The notes beneath the pieces are model-generated. The model was not told where the DNA came from, did no database searches, and was given only the letters and a program-made list of their open reading frames with translations. Positions 27,385 through 36,285 of a DNA stretch of 64,000 bases are shown here, in pieces. Positions within the stretch are counted from its first letter, which is position 1. Each line of letters starts with the position of its first letter. Source of the stretch: Nocardiopsis sp. FIRDI 009 (lineage in GTDB: Bacteria > Actinomycetota > Actinomycetes > Streptosporangiales > Streptosporangiaceae); the NCBI RefSeq assembly GCF_003386285.1, contig NZ_QPNC01000035.1:1-64000 (forward strand), read 5' to 3'. The position numbers and the translations under genes are program-made.

Positions 27385-27443
27385 TGATGTCTCGCCGACT
27401 TTCCACCAGACTCCGTGTAGTACTACATCAGGTCGTACTACAC
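27384..27443 (+). promoter_or_regulatory. Putative whiB promoter and palindromic operator
   Basis: TTGATG at 27384-27389 and CAGACT at 27407-27412 are 17 bases apart and form a plausible -35/-10 pair. Immediately downstream, GTGTAGTAC (27415-27423) and GTACTACAC (27435-27443) form a perfect inverted repeat with an 11-base spacer. The inner GTAGTACTAC (27417-27426) is itself palindromic. The position over the start of transcription suggests repression or autoregulation of the whiB-like gene. Confidence 0.55.
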
Positions 27444-27576
27444 TTAGTCGCATCGCTTCGCCGCAGACCAGAGGGGTCGAGAACCCGACAGCCGTGGTGA
27501 GGACGAGGACTCGCCCGCCGTGCGACCCACGGTGCGGCCACTGACCACGGATCGCAGCCACGGATCGGAGGCGCAC

Positions 27577-27840
27577 GTGAACCGCCTTTACCACGAGAGC
27601 GAGGACTGGGTCGAGCAGGGGAACTGCCGTTCCCATGACCCGGAGATCTTCTTCCCGGTGAGCAGCACCGGGATCGGGCGCGCCGACACCGAGCGGGCCG
27701 TCGCCGTCTGCCGCAGCTGTACTGTTCGCCAAGAGTGCCTGCGGTGGGCCCTGCGAGCCGGAGAGGCCCACGGCGTCTGGGGCGGTACGACCCCGGAGCA
27801 GCGTCGCTACATGCGGCGCGAGTTGGTCCCGGCCTCCTGA
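27577..27840 (+). CDS. WhiB-family iron-sulfur transcriptional regulator
   Basis: An 87-residue Wbl protein. The four cluster-binding cysteines are Cys17, Cys45, Cys48 and Cys54 (CRSCTVRQEC), followed by the GVWGG turn at residues 66-70 and a basic C-terminal tail (RRYMRREL) for DNA contact. Wbl proteins bind a 4Fe-4S cluster and act with the principal sigma factor. The GTG at 27577 has GGAGG six bases upstream and gives the normal length; an upstream in-frame GTG at 27520 is less likely. Assignment to a specific Wbl subgroup is not attempted. Confidence 0.93.
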   Translation: MNRLYHESEDWVEQGNCRSHDPEIFFPVSSTGIGRADTERAVAVCRSCTVRQECLRWALRAGEAHGVWGGTTPEQRRYMRRELVPAS

Positions 27841-27850
27841 GGCGATGGCG

Positions 27851-27896
27851 GGGGTCGTCGGGTGCGAGGGGGATCGCACCCGGCGGCCCCCTTTTT
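27851..27896 (+). terminator. Rho-independent terminator of whiB
   Basis: A 17-bp stem with two G-T pairs (27851-27867 with 27874-27890), a six-base loop and a following C-TTTTT tract (27892-27896). It begins 11 bases after the whiB stop. This is the only textbook hairpin-plus-T-run terminator seen in the window. Confidence 0.85.
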
Positions 27897-28151
27897 ACCG
27901 CGTACCCGGCCCTTCCGGGCCCGCGACAGCGCCCCCGACACGGTCACCGCAAGGACGGAGAGGGAACTCGCCCGAGGATGCGGTCGACTACGTGGGGAGA
28001 GCACCGCGGGGGTCGTGCCGAGGGTCGCGCGGCCGGGCGGGGATCCGCAGAACACGCCCAGGGTGTGTGCGGAACATGCCCTAGTTTCGAACACGTGCGA
28101 CCCGGCCTTCTCCGCCGGTGCGCGTACCGACCCCGAGCACTGGGAGAAGAG

Positions 28152-28829
28152 ATGGCGTCCACCGAGACCACGAACACCCACGACGGCACGGCACCTCGCC
28201 GCCTCCCCCGCCTGATCGCCGCGGCCGCGCTGACCGCGGCCGGGCTGGCGCTGGCCCCCGCGCCCGCCCTCGCCCACGACGTGCTCACCGGATCCTCGCC
28301 GGAGGACGGCGCCACCCTGGACGCCGCGCCCGAGGAGATCGTGCTGACCTTCAACAACGCCCCGATGGCCTCGGACAGCGCGAGCGACATCATCGTCACC
28401 GGCCCCGACGGCGAGCAGTACCAGGACGACGAGCCCCTGGGGTTCGACGAGCTGGACGTGACCACGGGCCTGCTCCCTCTGGACCAGGCGGGCGAGTACA
28501 CGATCGGGTTCCGGGTCGTCTCCTCCGACGGCCACCCCATCCAGGACACGCTCACCTTCACCCTGACCGAGGAGGCCGCAGCCGAGGCGGCGCCGGCGGC
28601 TGACCCGACCGCGGAGAGCGCCGACGAGGGCGCCGAGAGCGGTGACGAGCCGACCGGCCCCGCGGAGGAGACCTCGATCGCGGCCGACGAGGCGGCGGCC
28701 GAGTCCGACGGCTCGTCGGCGACCACGATCGTGATCGTGGGCGCCGTCGCCGCAGCGGTCATCGCCCTCGGAGCGATCGTCCTGTTGGCGGTGCTGCTGC
28801 GCTCCAGGTCGCGCGGCGACCAGGGCTGA
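28152..28829 (+). CDS. CopC-domain membrane-anchored protein
   Basis: A 225-residue surface protein. Signal peptide ending ALAPAPALA is followed at once by HDVLTGSSPEDGATL, the CopC fold's N-terminal copper-site His and signature. The beta-sandwich continues to about residue 145, including a second conserved His in VVSSDGHPIQDTLTFTL. An acidic Ala/Glu/Ser-rich linker (about 145-195) and one C-terminal transmembrane helix with an Arg-rich end anchor it. A copper handling or delivery role is known for the family, but no CopD-type permease gene is adjacent. ATG at 28152; GGGAGAAGAG precedes it. Confidence 0.85.
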   Translation: MASTETTNTHDGTAPRRLPRLIAAAALTAAGLALAPAPALAHDVLTGSSPEDGATLDAAPEEIVLTFNNAPMASDSASDIIVTGPDGEQYQDDEPLGFDELDVTTGLLPLDQAGEYTIGFRVVSSDGHPIQDTLTFTLTEEAAAEAAPAADPTAESADEGAESGDEPTGPAEETSIAADEAAAESDGSSATTIVIVGAVAAAVIALGAIVLLAVLLRSRSRGDQG

Positions 28830-28881
28830 CCCGGCGGCGGGATCGGGCACCGCGGCCCCGGGCCCGGCGGAGGCCCGGAAC

Positions 28882-28924
28882 ACGACGGTGGGGCCCGGAC
28901 ATCGCGTCCGGGCCCCACCGTCGT
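28882..28924. terminator. Perfect 19-bp bidirectional terminator hairpin
   Basis: Bases 28882-28900 pair without mismatch with 28906-28924 around a five-base loop (ATCGC). It lies between the CopC-like gene and the convergent PP2C gene, 53 bases after one stop and 19 bases after the other. Confidence 0.8.
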
Positions 28925-28943
28925 TCTCGCACTGGACCGCCGG

Positions 28944-29705
28944 TCACCTGCGACGCGCGAGCAGGATGCTGATGTTGTCCTTGCCGCCCGCCTCCATCGC
29001 GGCCTGCCAGAGCGCGTGCACGGCGGCCTCGTCACTGCCCGCCTCGGCGATCATCCGTTCCATCTCCTCCGGGAGGACCAGATCGGACAGACCGTCGCTG
29101 CACATGAGCCAGGCGCTGGGGTCGGCACCCTCGTCCCGACCCACGTGCGGGACCATCGCGCCGCCCGCGCTGCCGCCGAGGGACTGGGTGATGAAGTTGG
29201 TGGTGACCGGACGGCCGTCCTCGGAGGGCGGGAGCGCGGGCGAGTCGTCCTCGGAGAGTTGGCGCAGGTGGCGCCCCTCCAGGCGGTAGGTCCGCGAGTC
29301 ACCGACGTTGAACCAGAAGTTGCCGTCGTTGTTGAGCAGGACACCGGCGACCGTGGTCCCCATGCCGGAGAACTCGGTGTGCTGGGTCGCGTGGTCCTTG
29401 ATCTCCTCGTCGATGTTGGTCAGCAACTGGGCGATCTCGTCCGGGCCCTTGAGCCGTGGCCCGACCTCGGCCATGCGGTGCACGGCGTGTTCGGAGGCGA
29501 TCTCACCCGCGGCCTGGCCGCCGATCCCGTCGGCGACCGCGAGGATGACGGGCTCGCTCACCGGCAGAACGCAGCGGACCGGCGAGGTCATATTGGCGCT
29601 GGCGACGGTGAGCGCACCCATGACGACGGAGTCCTCGTTGGCGGGACGGACAGCGCCCCGGTGCGTGAGGGCCGTGACAATGACTTCCCCACCAGCGACA
29701 CCCAT
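28944..29705 (-). CDS. PP2C-type serine/threonine protein phosphatase
   Basis: A soluble 253-residue PPM-family phosphatase. Metal-binding and catalytic motifs are present: RGAVRPANEDS, VADGIGGQAAGE, GMGTTVAGV, FNVGDSRTYRLEG, SDGLSDLV and the final GGKDNISILL. Such enzymes reverse Hanks-type kinase signalling; here no kinase gene is next to it. ATG at 29705. It shares a terminator with the convergent CopC-like gene. The upstream intergenic region is long. Confidence 0.9.
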   Translation of the reverse strand: MGVAGGEVIVTALTHRGAVRPANEDSVVMGALTVASANMTSPVRCVLPVSEPVILAVADGIGGQAAGEIASEHAVHRMAEVGPRLKGPDEIAQLLTNIDEEIKDHATQHTEFSGMGTTVAGVLLNNDGNFWFNVGDSRTYRLEGRHLRQLSEDDSPALPPSEDGRPVTTNFITQSLGGSAGGAMVPHVGRDEGADPSAWLMCSDGLSDLVLPEEMERMIAEAGSDEAAVHALWQAAMEAGGKDNISILLARRR

Positions 29706-30506
29706 ACGCCCTTCCTCCGTTTCGTCGGCCGTGGCCGGTTGCCCGGCGCACGGCGCCGGACGTTGCTCGAGTCCCGTTCAACGTGTGGATTCTGTAACCG
29801 TACCGAGGTACCGGCGGAGACGGTCAAAATCCGCGTACATCATGGCGGAAAACACCCGGATACGCAGTTCCCACGCGGATTGTCGCCGCCGAAAGTGTCG
29901 TGGCCGATGAGCCGGTGGTGAGCGAGGTCCAGTCCTGTTGTTCCTGTCCGACAGTAGCGGCGCGGCCCCCACCGCGACAGTGGGGATCGGACGAGAACGG
30001 GAAGCCACAGTACAGAGAGCCCCTCCGGGGTTACGGGCAGCCCCGAAGCCCCCTTTGGCGCGGTCAGGGACCCCCTGTCACGTTGTGACTCACCTGACCG
30101 TCTGGCAGAATGGGTGCCGTTGGGTGTCTAAGACGCAGACACACACGGCCCCGCCCCGAGCGTTGACCCGAATCCGGGTTCGCACGGTGGCTCGCTCTCC
30201 CTACCGGTCGTTTGGTGTGGTTCCCGTGCGTCTGCCCTCCCTTCTTCCTTCCTCTCCACCGCCTGGCTCCCGTGTGCCCTCCGTGCGCGCGGTGATGAGT
30301 GCTGCCCGCAGGCCCCCGCCCGCGTCACGCGACCGCCCCACCGCTCCCTGACGCGCCCGGCCCCGCCGACGCGCTCCGCTCCAGGACGGGCCCGAAGGAC
30401 GGCCCGTCGACCACCTCTCCCTCCCGGGTGGCTCCGACCCCGCTCCGGAGTCCCCTCGGGCCCATCCACGACGGACACCCTCTCTTTGTCCAAGGAGTCC
30501 AGATCA
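29706..30506. other. Long intergenic region upstream of glycosyltransferase
   Basis: About 800 bases with no supportable gene. It contains a good promoter (30083-30111) for the rightward glycosyltransferase, leaving a leader of nearly 400 bases. A small hairpin (29967-29972 with 29980-29985) lies upstream. The leader has no recognised riboswitch. Confidence 0.5.
30083..30111 (+). promoter_or_regulatory. Sigma-70-type promoter for glycosyltransferase gene
   Basis: TTGTGA (30083-30088) and CAGAAT (30106-30111) are separated by exactly 17 bases. This is one of the better matches to a housekeeping promoter in the window. Transcription from here would leave a leader of nearly 400 bases before the GTG at 30507. 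Confidence 0.55.
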
Positions 30507-31784
30507 GTGAAGATCGCCATGGTCGCCGAACACGCCAATCCCCTCCCCGCCCACCGGGGGGAACCGGCCTGCCCAGCGAGCCTGCACGCCTGCGCCGTGT
30601 CCCGGCAGCTCGCCAAACGCGGCCACAAGGTCACGGTGTACTCGCGCCGAAGCGACCCCGACCAGCCCGACGGCCGCACCCGGATGTCGCGCGGGGTGTC
30701 CGTCGTCTACCTCGACGCGGGACCGGCCCGGTCCCTCGCCGGTGACGAGGAGACCGAGCACACCGGAGCCTTCGGGACCGCCCTCGCCGCCGCCCTCGAC
30801 GAGGACGTCCCGGACGTCCTCCACGCCGTCGGGTGGACCAGCGGGCTGGCCGCCCTGCACGCCCAGGCGCACAGCGACCGGGACCAGAGCGACACCCCGA
30901 TCGTCCAGACCTTCCACTCGCTCAACGCCAGCGAGCAGCGCTCCGGTCTGGCCGACCGGCCCGAACGCGCCCGCATGGAGACGATCCTGGCGTCGCGCGC
31001 CGACCACGTCCTGGTCAACTCGACCGACCAGCAGGGCGAGCTGGCCCGGCTCGGCGTGCCCCGCCACCATGTCAGCGTCGTCCCGTTCGGCGTGGACACC
31101 GACCACTTCAGCGTGGAGGGCAGCGCCTCCTCCGAACCCTGGCAGACCCGTCGCGAGGAGCGGCCCCGGCTGGTCTCGGTCACGTCCCTGTCCGGGCCCG
31201 GCGGCGCCGACCGGCTCGTCGAGGCGATGACCCGGCTGCCCGAGGCCGAACTCCTGATCGTGTCCACCGCCAAGGACCGTGACGTGGCCCTGGACGAGGA
31301 CGCCCGCGACATCGAGCTGCTGGCCAAGGAGGCGGGCGTGGACGACCGCGTCCACCTGACCGGCCCCGTGGAACGCAAGGAGCTGCCCCGGCTGCTGCGC
31401 TCGGCGGACGTGTACGTGTCGGCGGCCTCCTACGACCCCTACGGCGGGGCCGTCGTGGAGGCCATGGCGTGCGGCCTGCCGGTGGTCGCCACCGCCACGG
31501 GCGCGGTCCCCGGCGCGGTGCTGCACCGCACCAGCGGCGTCCTGATGCGGTTCGGCCGCCCCGACGAGGTGGCCCGCGCCGTGCGCGCCGTCCTGAACAC
31601 GCCGACGATGAGTTCGGCGTACGGCATCGCCGCCGCCGACCGCGCCCGTTCCCGGTTCACGTGGCAGCGCATCGCCGTGGAGACCGAGATCGCCTACCAG
31701 CGCTCCCTGCCCCAGACGCCGGAGCACGAGGAGGCCGACGAGGACGAGGTCGAGGGCGTCCTGCTGTCGACGGCCGCCCACTGA
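30507..31784 (+). CDS. GT4-type glycosyltransferase
   Basis: A 425-residue GT-B glycosyltransferase. The N-terminal Rossmann half has KIAMVAEHANPLP and CAVSRQLAKRGHKVTVYSRR. The C-terminal half has VNSTDQQGELARLGVP, VVPFGVDTDHFS, the donor-binding EX7E region DPYGGAVVEAMACGLPVVA and a final helical tail. It probably transfers a nucleotide-activated sugar to a small-molecule, lipid or glycan acceptor in the cytosol. GTG at 30507 with AAGGAG nine bases before it. A second glycosyltransferase at 47 kb has a similar fold but is clearly a different branch. Confidence 0.86.
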   Translation: MKIAMVAEHANPLPAHRGEPACPASLHACAVSRQLAKRGHKVTVYSRRSDPDQPDGRTRMSRGVSVVYLDAGPARSLAGDEETEHTGAFGTALAAALDEDVPDVLHAVGWTSGLAALHAQAHSDRDQSDTPIVQTFHSLNASEQRSGLADRPERARMETILASRADHVLVNSTDQQGELARLGVPRHHVSVVPFGVDTDHFSVEGSASSEPWQTRREERPRLVSVTSLSGPGGADRLVEAMTRLPEAELLIVSTAKDRDVALDEDARDIELLAKEAGVDDRVHLTGPVERKELPRLLRSADVYVSAASYDPYGGAVVEAMACGLPVVATATGAVPGAVLHRTSGVLMRFGRPDEVARAVRAVLNTPTMSSAYGIAAADRARSRFTWQRIAVETEIAYQRSLPQTPEHEEADEDEVEGVLLSTAAH

Positions 31785-31921
31785 ACCGTGTCCCCGTTCC
31801 CTCCGCACACACGCCAGCGGTCCCCCGGCGTCTCACCCGGGGGGCCGGGCGCGGAGTGGGTACACCTCAGACGACGGCGCACCCGTCAGGGCGCCGCTCC
31901 CCCGAACGCGAACCCTCACCG

Positions 31922-32869
31922 ATGACCTTCGAACACCAGGGACTGCTCTTCCACCGCGAGCAGAGGTTCCACGAGGTGGCCCAGCAGCGGTTGCGCTCCG
32001 CCGTACGCGAGAACGCCCACGCCGTGCTCGCCGTCAGCCCGCGCCGTGTGACCGCGCTGACCGAGGGCCTCAGCGACCCGGAACGGACCCGGGTGCACGT
32101 CACCGACCGCGCCGAACTCTACACCGCGCCGGGACGGACCCTGGCCTTCCTGCACCGGCTGGCGCTCATGCACGACCCCTCGCCCGTGGTCGTGGTCGCC
32201 GAGCCCCCGCTGACCGACGGCTCGGCGATGGAGCTGCGGGAGTGGCTCCGCCTGGAGTCCGTACTGTCCACCGCGTTGGCCCCGATGCCGCTGCGGTTGC
32301 TGTGCGTGCACGACTCGCGCGGCCTCGCCCCGCCCGTGCGGTCGGCGGTACGCGCCACCCACCCGGTGCTGGTGGGGCCCGACGGCCCCCGCCCCAACGG
32401 CGGGTACCTGGGGACGGCGGCGTTCGGGGTCCGGCCGACCGCACCGGAACCGCTTCCGGTCACGGGGCCCGTCCACCAGTTGGAGATCGGGCAGTCCCTG
32501 CCGCGGCTGCGCCGGGATCTCACCGGCCTCGGGCACGCGGCGGGCTGGCCGGACGCGAGGGTGGACGACCTGGTCGTGGCGGTGAACGAGCTGGCCGCCA
32601 ACGTGTTGGAGCACGGAGCGGGCAAGGGCACGGTGACGCTGTGGCGCGCGCCGGGGCGGTGGGTGTGCGACGTCTTCGACGAGGACGGCGGCCTCATCGA
32701 CCCGCTGACCGGCTACCGGCCGGCCGACGGGACGCGTCCGCGCGGCTACGGGCTGTGGATCACCCGGCAGACCTGCGACTTCCTGGAGATCAGCGGAAGC
32801 GCGGCGGGGTCGTTGGTCCGGCTGCACTTCCTCGACCGGGTGGAGTCCCGGGTCGAGGGCCTCGGCTGA
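31922..32869 (+). CDS. MEDS-domain protein with anti-sigma-type ATPase
   Basis: A 315-residue protein. Residues about 1-165 fit the MEDS (DcmR-like sensory) domain: HQGLLFHREQRFHEV at the N-terminus and alternating strands. Residues about 190-310 form an RsbW-like HATPase with N box VAVNELAANVLEHG, G1-type DVFDEDGG and the RGYGLWITRQTCD lid. This layout is common in actinobacterial partner-switching modules. It sits beside a STAS antagonist gene on the opposite strand, its likely partner (inference). Confidence 0.85.
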   Translation: MTFEHQGLLFHREQRFHEVAQQRLRSAVRENAHAVLAVSPRRVTALTEGLSDPERTRVHVTDRAELYTAPGRTLAFLHRLALMHDPSPVVVVAEPPLTDGSAMELREWLRLESVLSTALAPMPLRLLCVHDSRGLAPPVRSAVRATHPVLVGPDGPRPNGGYLGTAAFGVRPTAPEPLPVTGPVHQLEIGQSLPRLRRDLTGLGHAAGWPDARVDDLVVAVNELAANVLEHGAGKGTVTLWRAPGRWVCDVFDEDGGLIDPLTGYRPADGTRPRGYGLWITRQTCDFLEISGSAAGSLVRLHFLDRVESRVEGLG

Positions 32870-32958
32870 GGGCGGTCGGGGCCACCGGCGGGCGAGGATC
32901 CCGGCCTTCGGGTGCCCGACCACGGTCCGCGGCGAGGCAGAGGGCCGGAACGGAGGGT

Positions 32959-33306
32959 CTACGGTCGGAGCGAGTCCGCCGCGGCGCCGGTGCTCGCCAT
33001 GATCGGGATGACCTGGTCGATTCCGGCGATCACGAACAGGCGGTGGACCTGCTGCTGGGGTTCGGCGACCACGAGGCCCACGCCCCGGTCGCGGGCGTGC
33101 CGGTAGGCGGCGACGAGCACACCGATACAGCGGGAGTCGCAGAAGGCGACCTTGGCGAGGTCGACCACCACCCCGCCGGTCCGGTCCTCGGACAGGACCC
33201 CGTCGAGGACCTCCGCCAGGGCTGGGGAGGTCACCGCGTCCATCTCCCCCACCGGGGTGACCACGATGACGCCATCCTCGCGACGGATCGAGATGTCTGA
33301 CGTCAC
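32959..33306 (-). CDS. STAS-domain anti-sigma factor antagonist
   Basis: A single STAS domain of 115 residues. The phospho-Ser region is VAFCDSRCIGVLVAAYRHA, with Ser58 where the DSxG motif normally lies; the following residue is Arg rather than Ser, and Gly is replaced by Cys. The rest (VVTPVGEMDAVTSPALAE) is canonical. The altered motif does not obviously prevent phosphorylation but is worth noting. It lies convergently beside a MEDS/anti-sigma ATPase and just downstream of a GAF-ANTAR gene on the same strand. Confidence 0.87.
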   Translation of the reverse strand: MTSDISIRREDGVIVVTPVGEMDAVTSPALAEVLDGVLSEDRTGGVVVDLAKVAFCDSRCIGVLVAAYRHARDRGVGLVVAEPQQQVHRLFVIAGIDQVIPIMASTGAAADSLRP

Positions 33307-33403
33307 TCTCGGCTCTCCTTGTCGTTCCGGGACGGCCCCGGAAGCCCATCATCCCCGTTTTCGGTCACGCTCCGGACTCATCGGTGTGAGGTTGGCTCCG
33401 TGT

Positions 33404-34177
33404 TCACCGACCGTCCGACCGCGGGCTCCGTGTCCGCGCCGGGGTGCCCGTGTTCTCGCGGACCAGGTCGCGTGCCACGTCCACGACCTTCATCCGGTTG
33501 CGCTGGGCGACCTCGCGCAGCGCCGAGAAGGCGGTGTCCGCGTCGCAGGCACGCGCGTGCATGATGATGCCCTTGGCCTGGTCGATCACTGTCCGAGCGG
33601 ACATCGCCCGGCGCATGTGCGCGGTCTCGCGGGCCACGTCGGCCTGGCGGCCCACGCTGAGCAGGGCCACCGCCGCGTGCTCGGCGAGCAGGGCGGTGAG
33701 GGGGACGACCACGTCCTCGTCGAAGGCGTCGGCCCGGCCGGAGTGCACGCCGAAGGTCACGACGCGGTCGTCCTCGCCCTCGTCCCCGGGGATGAGACTG
33801 GGCTGTGTGACGGACGAGCGGTCGCCGCACTGCACCGCCATGCTGGTGTAGCGGGGCCAGCGGTGTTCGCGCAGGACGTCGCCGACCCGCACCTGGCGCA
33901 TCTCGCGCACCGCCTCGACCGTGGGTCCCTGGTCACTGGTGTACTGGTACTCGAACGCCTCGGACAGGTCGGCGTGCGAGGCGCCGTAGTCGGTGACGAC
34001 GTGCCGGGCGGACCCGTCGGGCCCCGCGACCTCCCGCCAGACCACCACCAGTGCGGCGGAGCATCCGGGCACGCCCAGCGCGGCGGCCCGGCTCATCTGG
34101 TCCAGGGCGCGTTCGAGGGTGGTGTTCTCGGTCTGTCCCAGCGCCCCGATGTCACGGGCCAGGCGTTCGATCCACAC
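33404..34177 (-). CDS. GAF-ANTAR transcription antitermination regulator
   Basis: A 257-residue cytosolic protein: GAF domain (about 20-175) and a C-terminal ANTAR domain (about 185-245). The latter has the RNA-binding pattern ARTVIDQAKGIIMHARACDADTAF..LREVAQRN. ANTAR proteins bind dual-hexaloop RNA hairpins to prevent termination. No obvious dual hairpin target was found nearby. It is encoded upstream of the STAS gene on the same strand, 97 bases apart, and divergent from a PAS-GAF gene, so it belongs to this signalling neighbourhood. Confidence 0.88.
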   Translation of the reverse strand: MWIERLARDIGALGQTENTTLERALDQMSRAAALGVPGCSAALVVVWREVAGPDGSARHVVTDYGASHADLSEAFEYQYTSDQGPTVEAVREMRQVRVGDVLREHRWPRYTSMAVQCGDRSSVTQPSLIPGDEGEDDRVVTFGVHSGRADAFDEDVVVPLTALLAEHAAVALLSVGRQADVARETAHMRRAMSARTVIDQAKGIIMHARACDADTAFSALREVAQRNRMKVVDVARDLVRENTGTPARTRSPRSDGR

Positions 34178-34332
34178 CGTCCCACCTCACTTCCGCCACC
34201 GTGCCCGCCTCTAACGGTAACCGTGGCGGGCACCGCACCTCACATCGGTTAGCGTCGGTGTGAGACAACGGTGTCGGGGCAACCTGACGGGCACCACCGA
34301 AGACACGATCAACGACGACCGGAGAGCTGAGC

Positions 34333-35502
34333 GTGTCGGACAACCTCGCCGGGCTGCGCAGGGAGATCACCGCTCTGGGAGAGCGCGTGGCCGCCCTCGG
34401 CAGCACCCACGCCATGTACCCCGACGACGCCCAGAGCACGGCCGAGGCGGCGCTGGCGGAACTGGAGTACGCCGAACGCCTGCTGGGCGAGGCGGACGAA
34501 CTGCTCAGCCGGGCACGCCCGGAACAGCCCGGCCCGCGCCGGTCGGGCGACGACGGCGACCGCGTCCTGCTGCGCGCGATGTTCGCGGAGCTGAGCGTGC
34601 CCGTGGTGCTGCTGGACCACGACGGCTACATCCGGCGGATCAACAACGCGGGGGCCGCGCGGCTGGGCAGCGCTCCCGGCTACCTCACCGGAAAACCCTT
34701 CGTCCACTTCGTCGACCTGCGCAAGCGCGCGACGATGCAGTCGTGGTTGGCCTCGGTCCTGCGCGGGGACGGCACCGCCTCGCTGGAGTCGCGGCTGGCG
34801 CAGCGCGGCTGGGCGGAGGACGTGCACCTGACCCTGACCCGGTTGGAGCTGCCGACGGAGGCGCACCCCCTCGTCCTGGTCGCGATGTCCCCGCCGATGA
34901 GCGGTTCCGAGGAGGAGGGCCCGGCGCCGCTGGAGCCGGAGGTGGAGGACCAGGTCGTGGTCCTGGCCGCCCGGCGGTTGGACGTGCTGACCCGGATGAC
35001 GCGGCTGCTGCTGCGCAGTGCGGGGCCGGGCGGCAAGGGTGAGCCGCTCGCCCTGGCGGACGCCGCCGAACTGCTGGCGGACTCCTACGCCGACTGGGTG
35101 ATCCTGGACGTGTGCGACCTGCCCACCGGCCCGCGCGCGGCCAGACGCGCCGCGGTGGCCGGGCCGCCCGACGCACCGGAGGAGCTGCGGGCGGAGGTGG
35201 CGGCGGCGCCGTGCGACTCGGCCGTCCCCGGCGAGGTGCTCGGCAGCGGACAGTCGCAGCTGTTCCCGCTGATCGAGGAGGAGGACGTCCTCGGGTACGC
35301 GGAGTCGGGGGCGCCGCTGCTGGCGGCGCTGGGCGCGGGGTCGCTGCTGTCGGTGCCGCTGCGCGGGAGCCGGGGGGTGCGCGGCGCGCTGACCCTGATA
35401 CGGCGCAGCAACCGGGGCAGCTTCCGCCTCGCCGACCTGGGCCTCATCGAGGAGATCGGCGAGCACATCGGCCTGGCGCTCCCCCCGCGCCCCTCCCCCT
35501 GA
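34333..35502 (+). CDS. PAS-GAF sensory protein without output domain
   Basis: A 389-residue protein. An N-terminal helical region (1-60) precedes a PAS domain (about 80-185: VPVVLLDHDGYIRRINNAGAA, GKPFVHFVDLRKRA). A GAF-like domain follows (about 210-385: LTRMTRLLLR, DSYADWVILDVCD, GAGSLLSVPLRGSRG). GAF-SpoIIE phosphatases often start this way, but here there is no phosphatase, kinase or cyclase domain after the GAF, so it would act through protein contacts. Start GTG at 34333 with GGAGAGC upstream. Confidence 0.78.
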   Translation: MSDNLAGLRREITALGERVAALGSTHAMYPDDAQSTAEAALAELEYAERLLGEADELLSRARPEQPGPRRSGDDGDRVLLRAMFAELSVPVVLLDHDGYIRRINNAGAARLGSAPGYLTGKPFVHFVDLRKRATMQSWLASVLRGDGTASLESRLAQRGWAEDVHLTLTRLELPTEAHPLVLVAMSPPMSGSEEEGPAPLEPEVEDQVVVLAARRLDVLTRMTRLLLRSAGPGGKGEPLALADAAELLADSYADWVILDVCDLPTGPRAARRAAVAGPPDAPEELRAEVAAAPCDSAVPGEVLGSGQSQLFPLIEEEDVLGYAESGAPLLAALGAGSLLSVPLRGSRGVRGALTLIRRSNRGSFRLADLGLIEEIGEHIGLALPPRPSP

Positions 35503-35640
35503 GCGAGGGGCGTACGGGGTTCCGCAGGAGGAGCCGAGCCGCCGGGGAGGAACGAGCCAGGCGAAGGGGACGACGAAGAATCCCGGTTCTCCACGCCCCG
35601 AGCCCCGGCCGAGTCCGCGAGGCCGCACGGGCACAGCCCG

Positions 35641-36279
35641 TCACTCCGGGCCGTACAACGTGTCCACCAGTGTGGACAGCTGGCTCACCGAACGGTCCAT
35701 CCGCCGCACCCCGTCCACCAGCGGCTGGTCGGTGTCCTGGTAGTTGGCCATGATGTGCTCCCGCAGCGCGGCCAGGTCTCCCTGGACCTGGTGGGAGCGT
35801 TGGGCGAGCCGCTCGGCCAGGACCCGGCCGGGCTCGCCGGTCTCCTGACCGAGGTCGCGTTGCAGGCTGCGCGCCTGCTCGCGCATCTGCGCCTTGAGCT
35901 GGTGGAGTTCGACGAACACCTCCACCTTGGAGCGCAGGACCCACGGGTCGAACGGCTTGAGCAGGTAGTCCACCGCGCGGGAGGCGTAGCCGCGGAAGAC
36001 CTCGTGCCGGTCGACCTCCTGTGCGGTCAGGAAGATGATCGGCACGTCCTTGGTCTTGTCGCGCTGCTTGATGTGCGCGGCCGTCTCGAAGCCGTCCATG
36101 CCCGGCATGACCACGTCGAGCAGGATGACCGCGAAGTCGGTCCCCAGAAGGTGCTTGAGCGCCTCCTCACCTGAGCTCGCCCGGACCAGGTTCTGGTCGA
36201 GGGAGGTGAGGGCCGCCTCCAACGCGATCAGGTTCTCTTCTCGGTCGTCCACGAGAAGGATGTTGGCCTTCTGGGTCAC
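35641..36279 (-). CDS. Response regulator receiver with helical C-terminus
   Basis: A 212-residue protein. A complete receiver (ILLVDDREENL, phospho-Asp in VILLDVVMPGMDG, Lys in YLLKPFDP) occupies residues 1-120. A long helical, probably coiled-coil segment (120-212) follows, without a DNA-binding domain. It starts six bases after the stop of the poly-HAMP hybrid kinase gene, so the pair is co-transcribed. It is a likely phosphotransfer target or adaptor for that kinase. Start GTG at 36279. Confidence 0.88.
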   Translation of the reverse strand: MTQKANILLVDDREENLIALEAALTSLDQNLVRASSGEEALKHLLGTDFAVILLDVVMPGMDGFETAAHIKQRDKTKDVPIIFLTAQEVDRHEVFRGYASRAVDYLLKPFDPWVLRSKVEVFVELHQLKAQMREQARSLQRDLGQETGEPGRVLAERLAQRSHQVQGDLAALREHIMANYQDTDQPLVDGVRRMDRSVSQLSTLVDTLYGPE

Positions 36280-36285
36280 TGCTCG

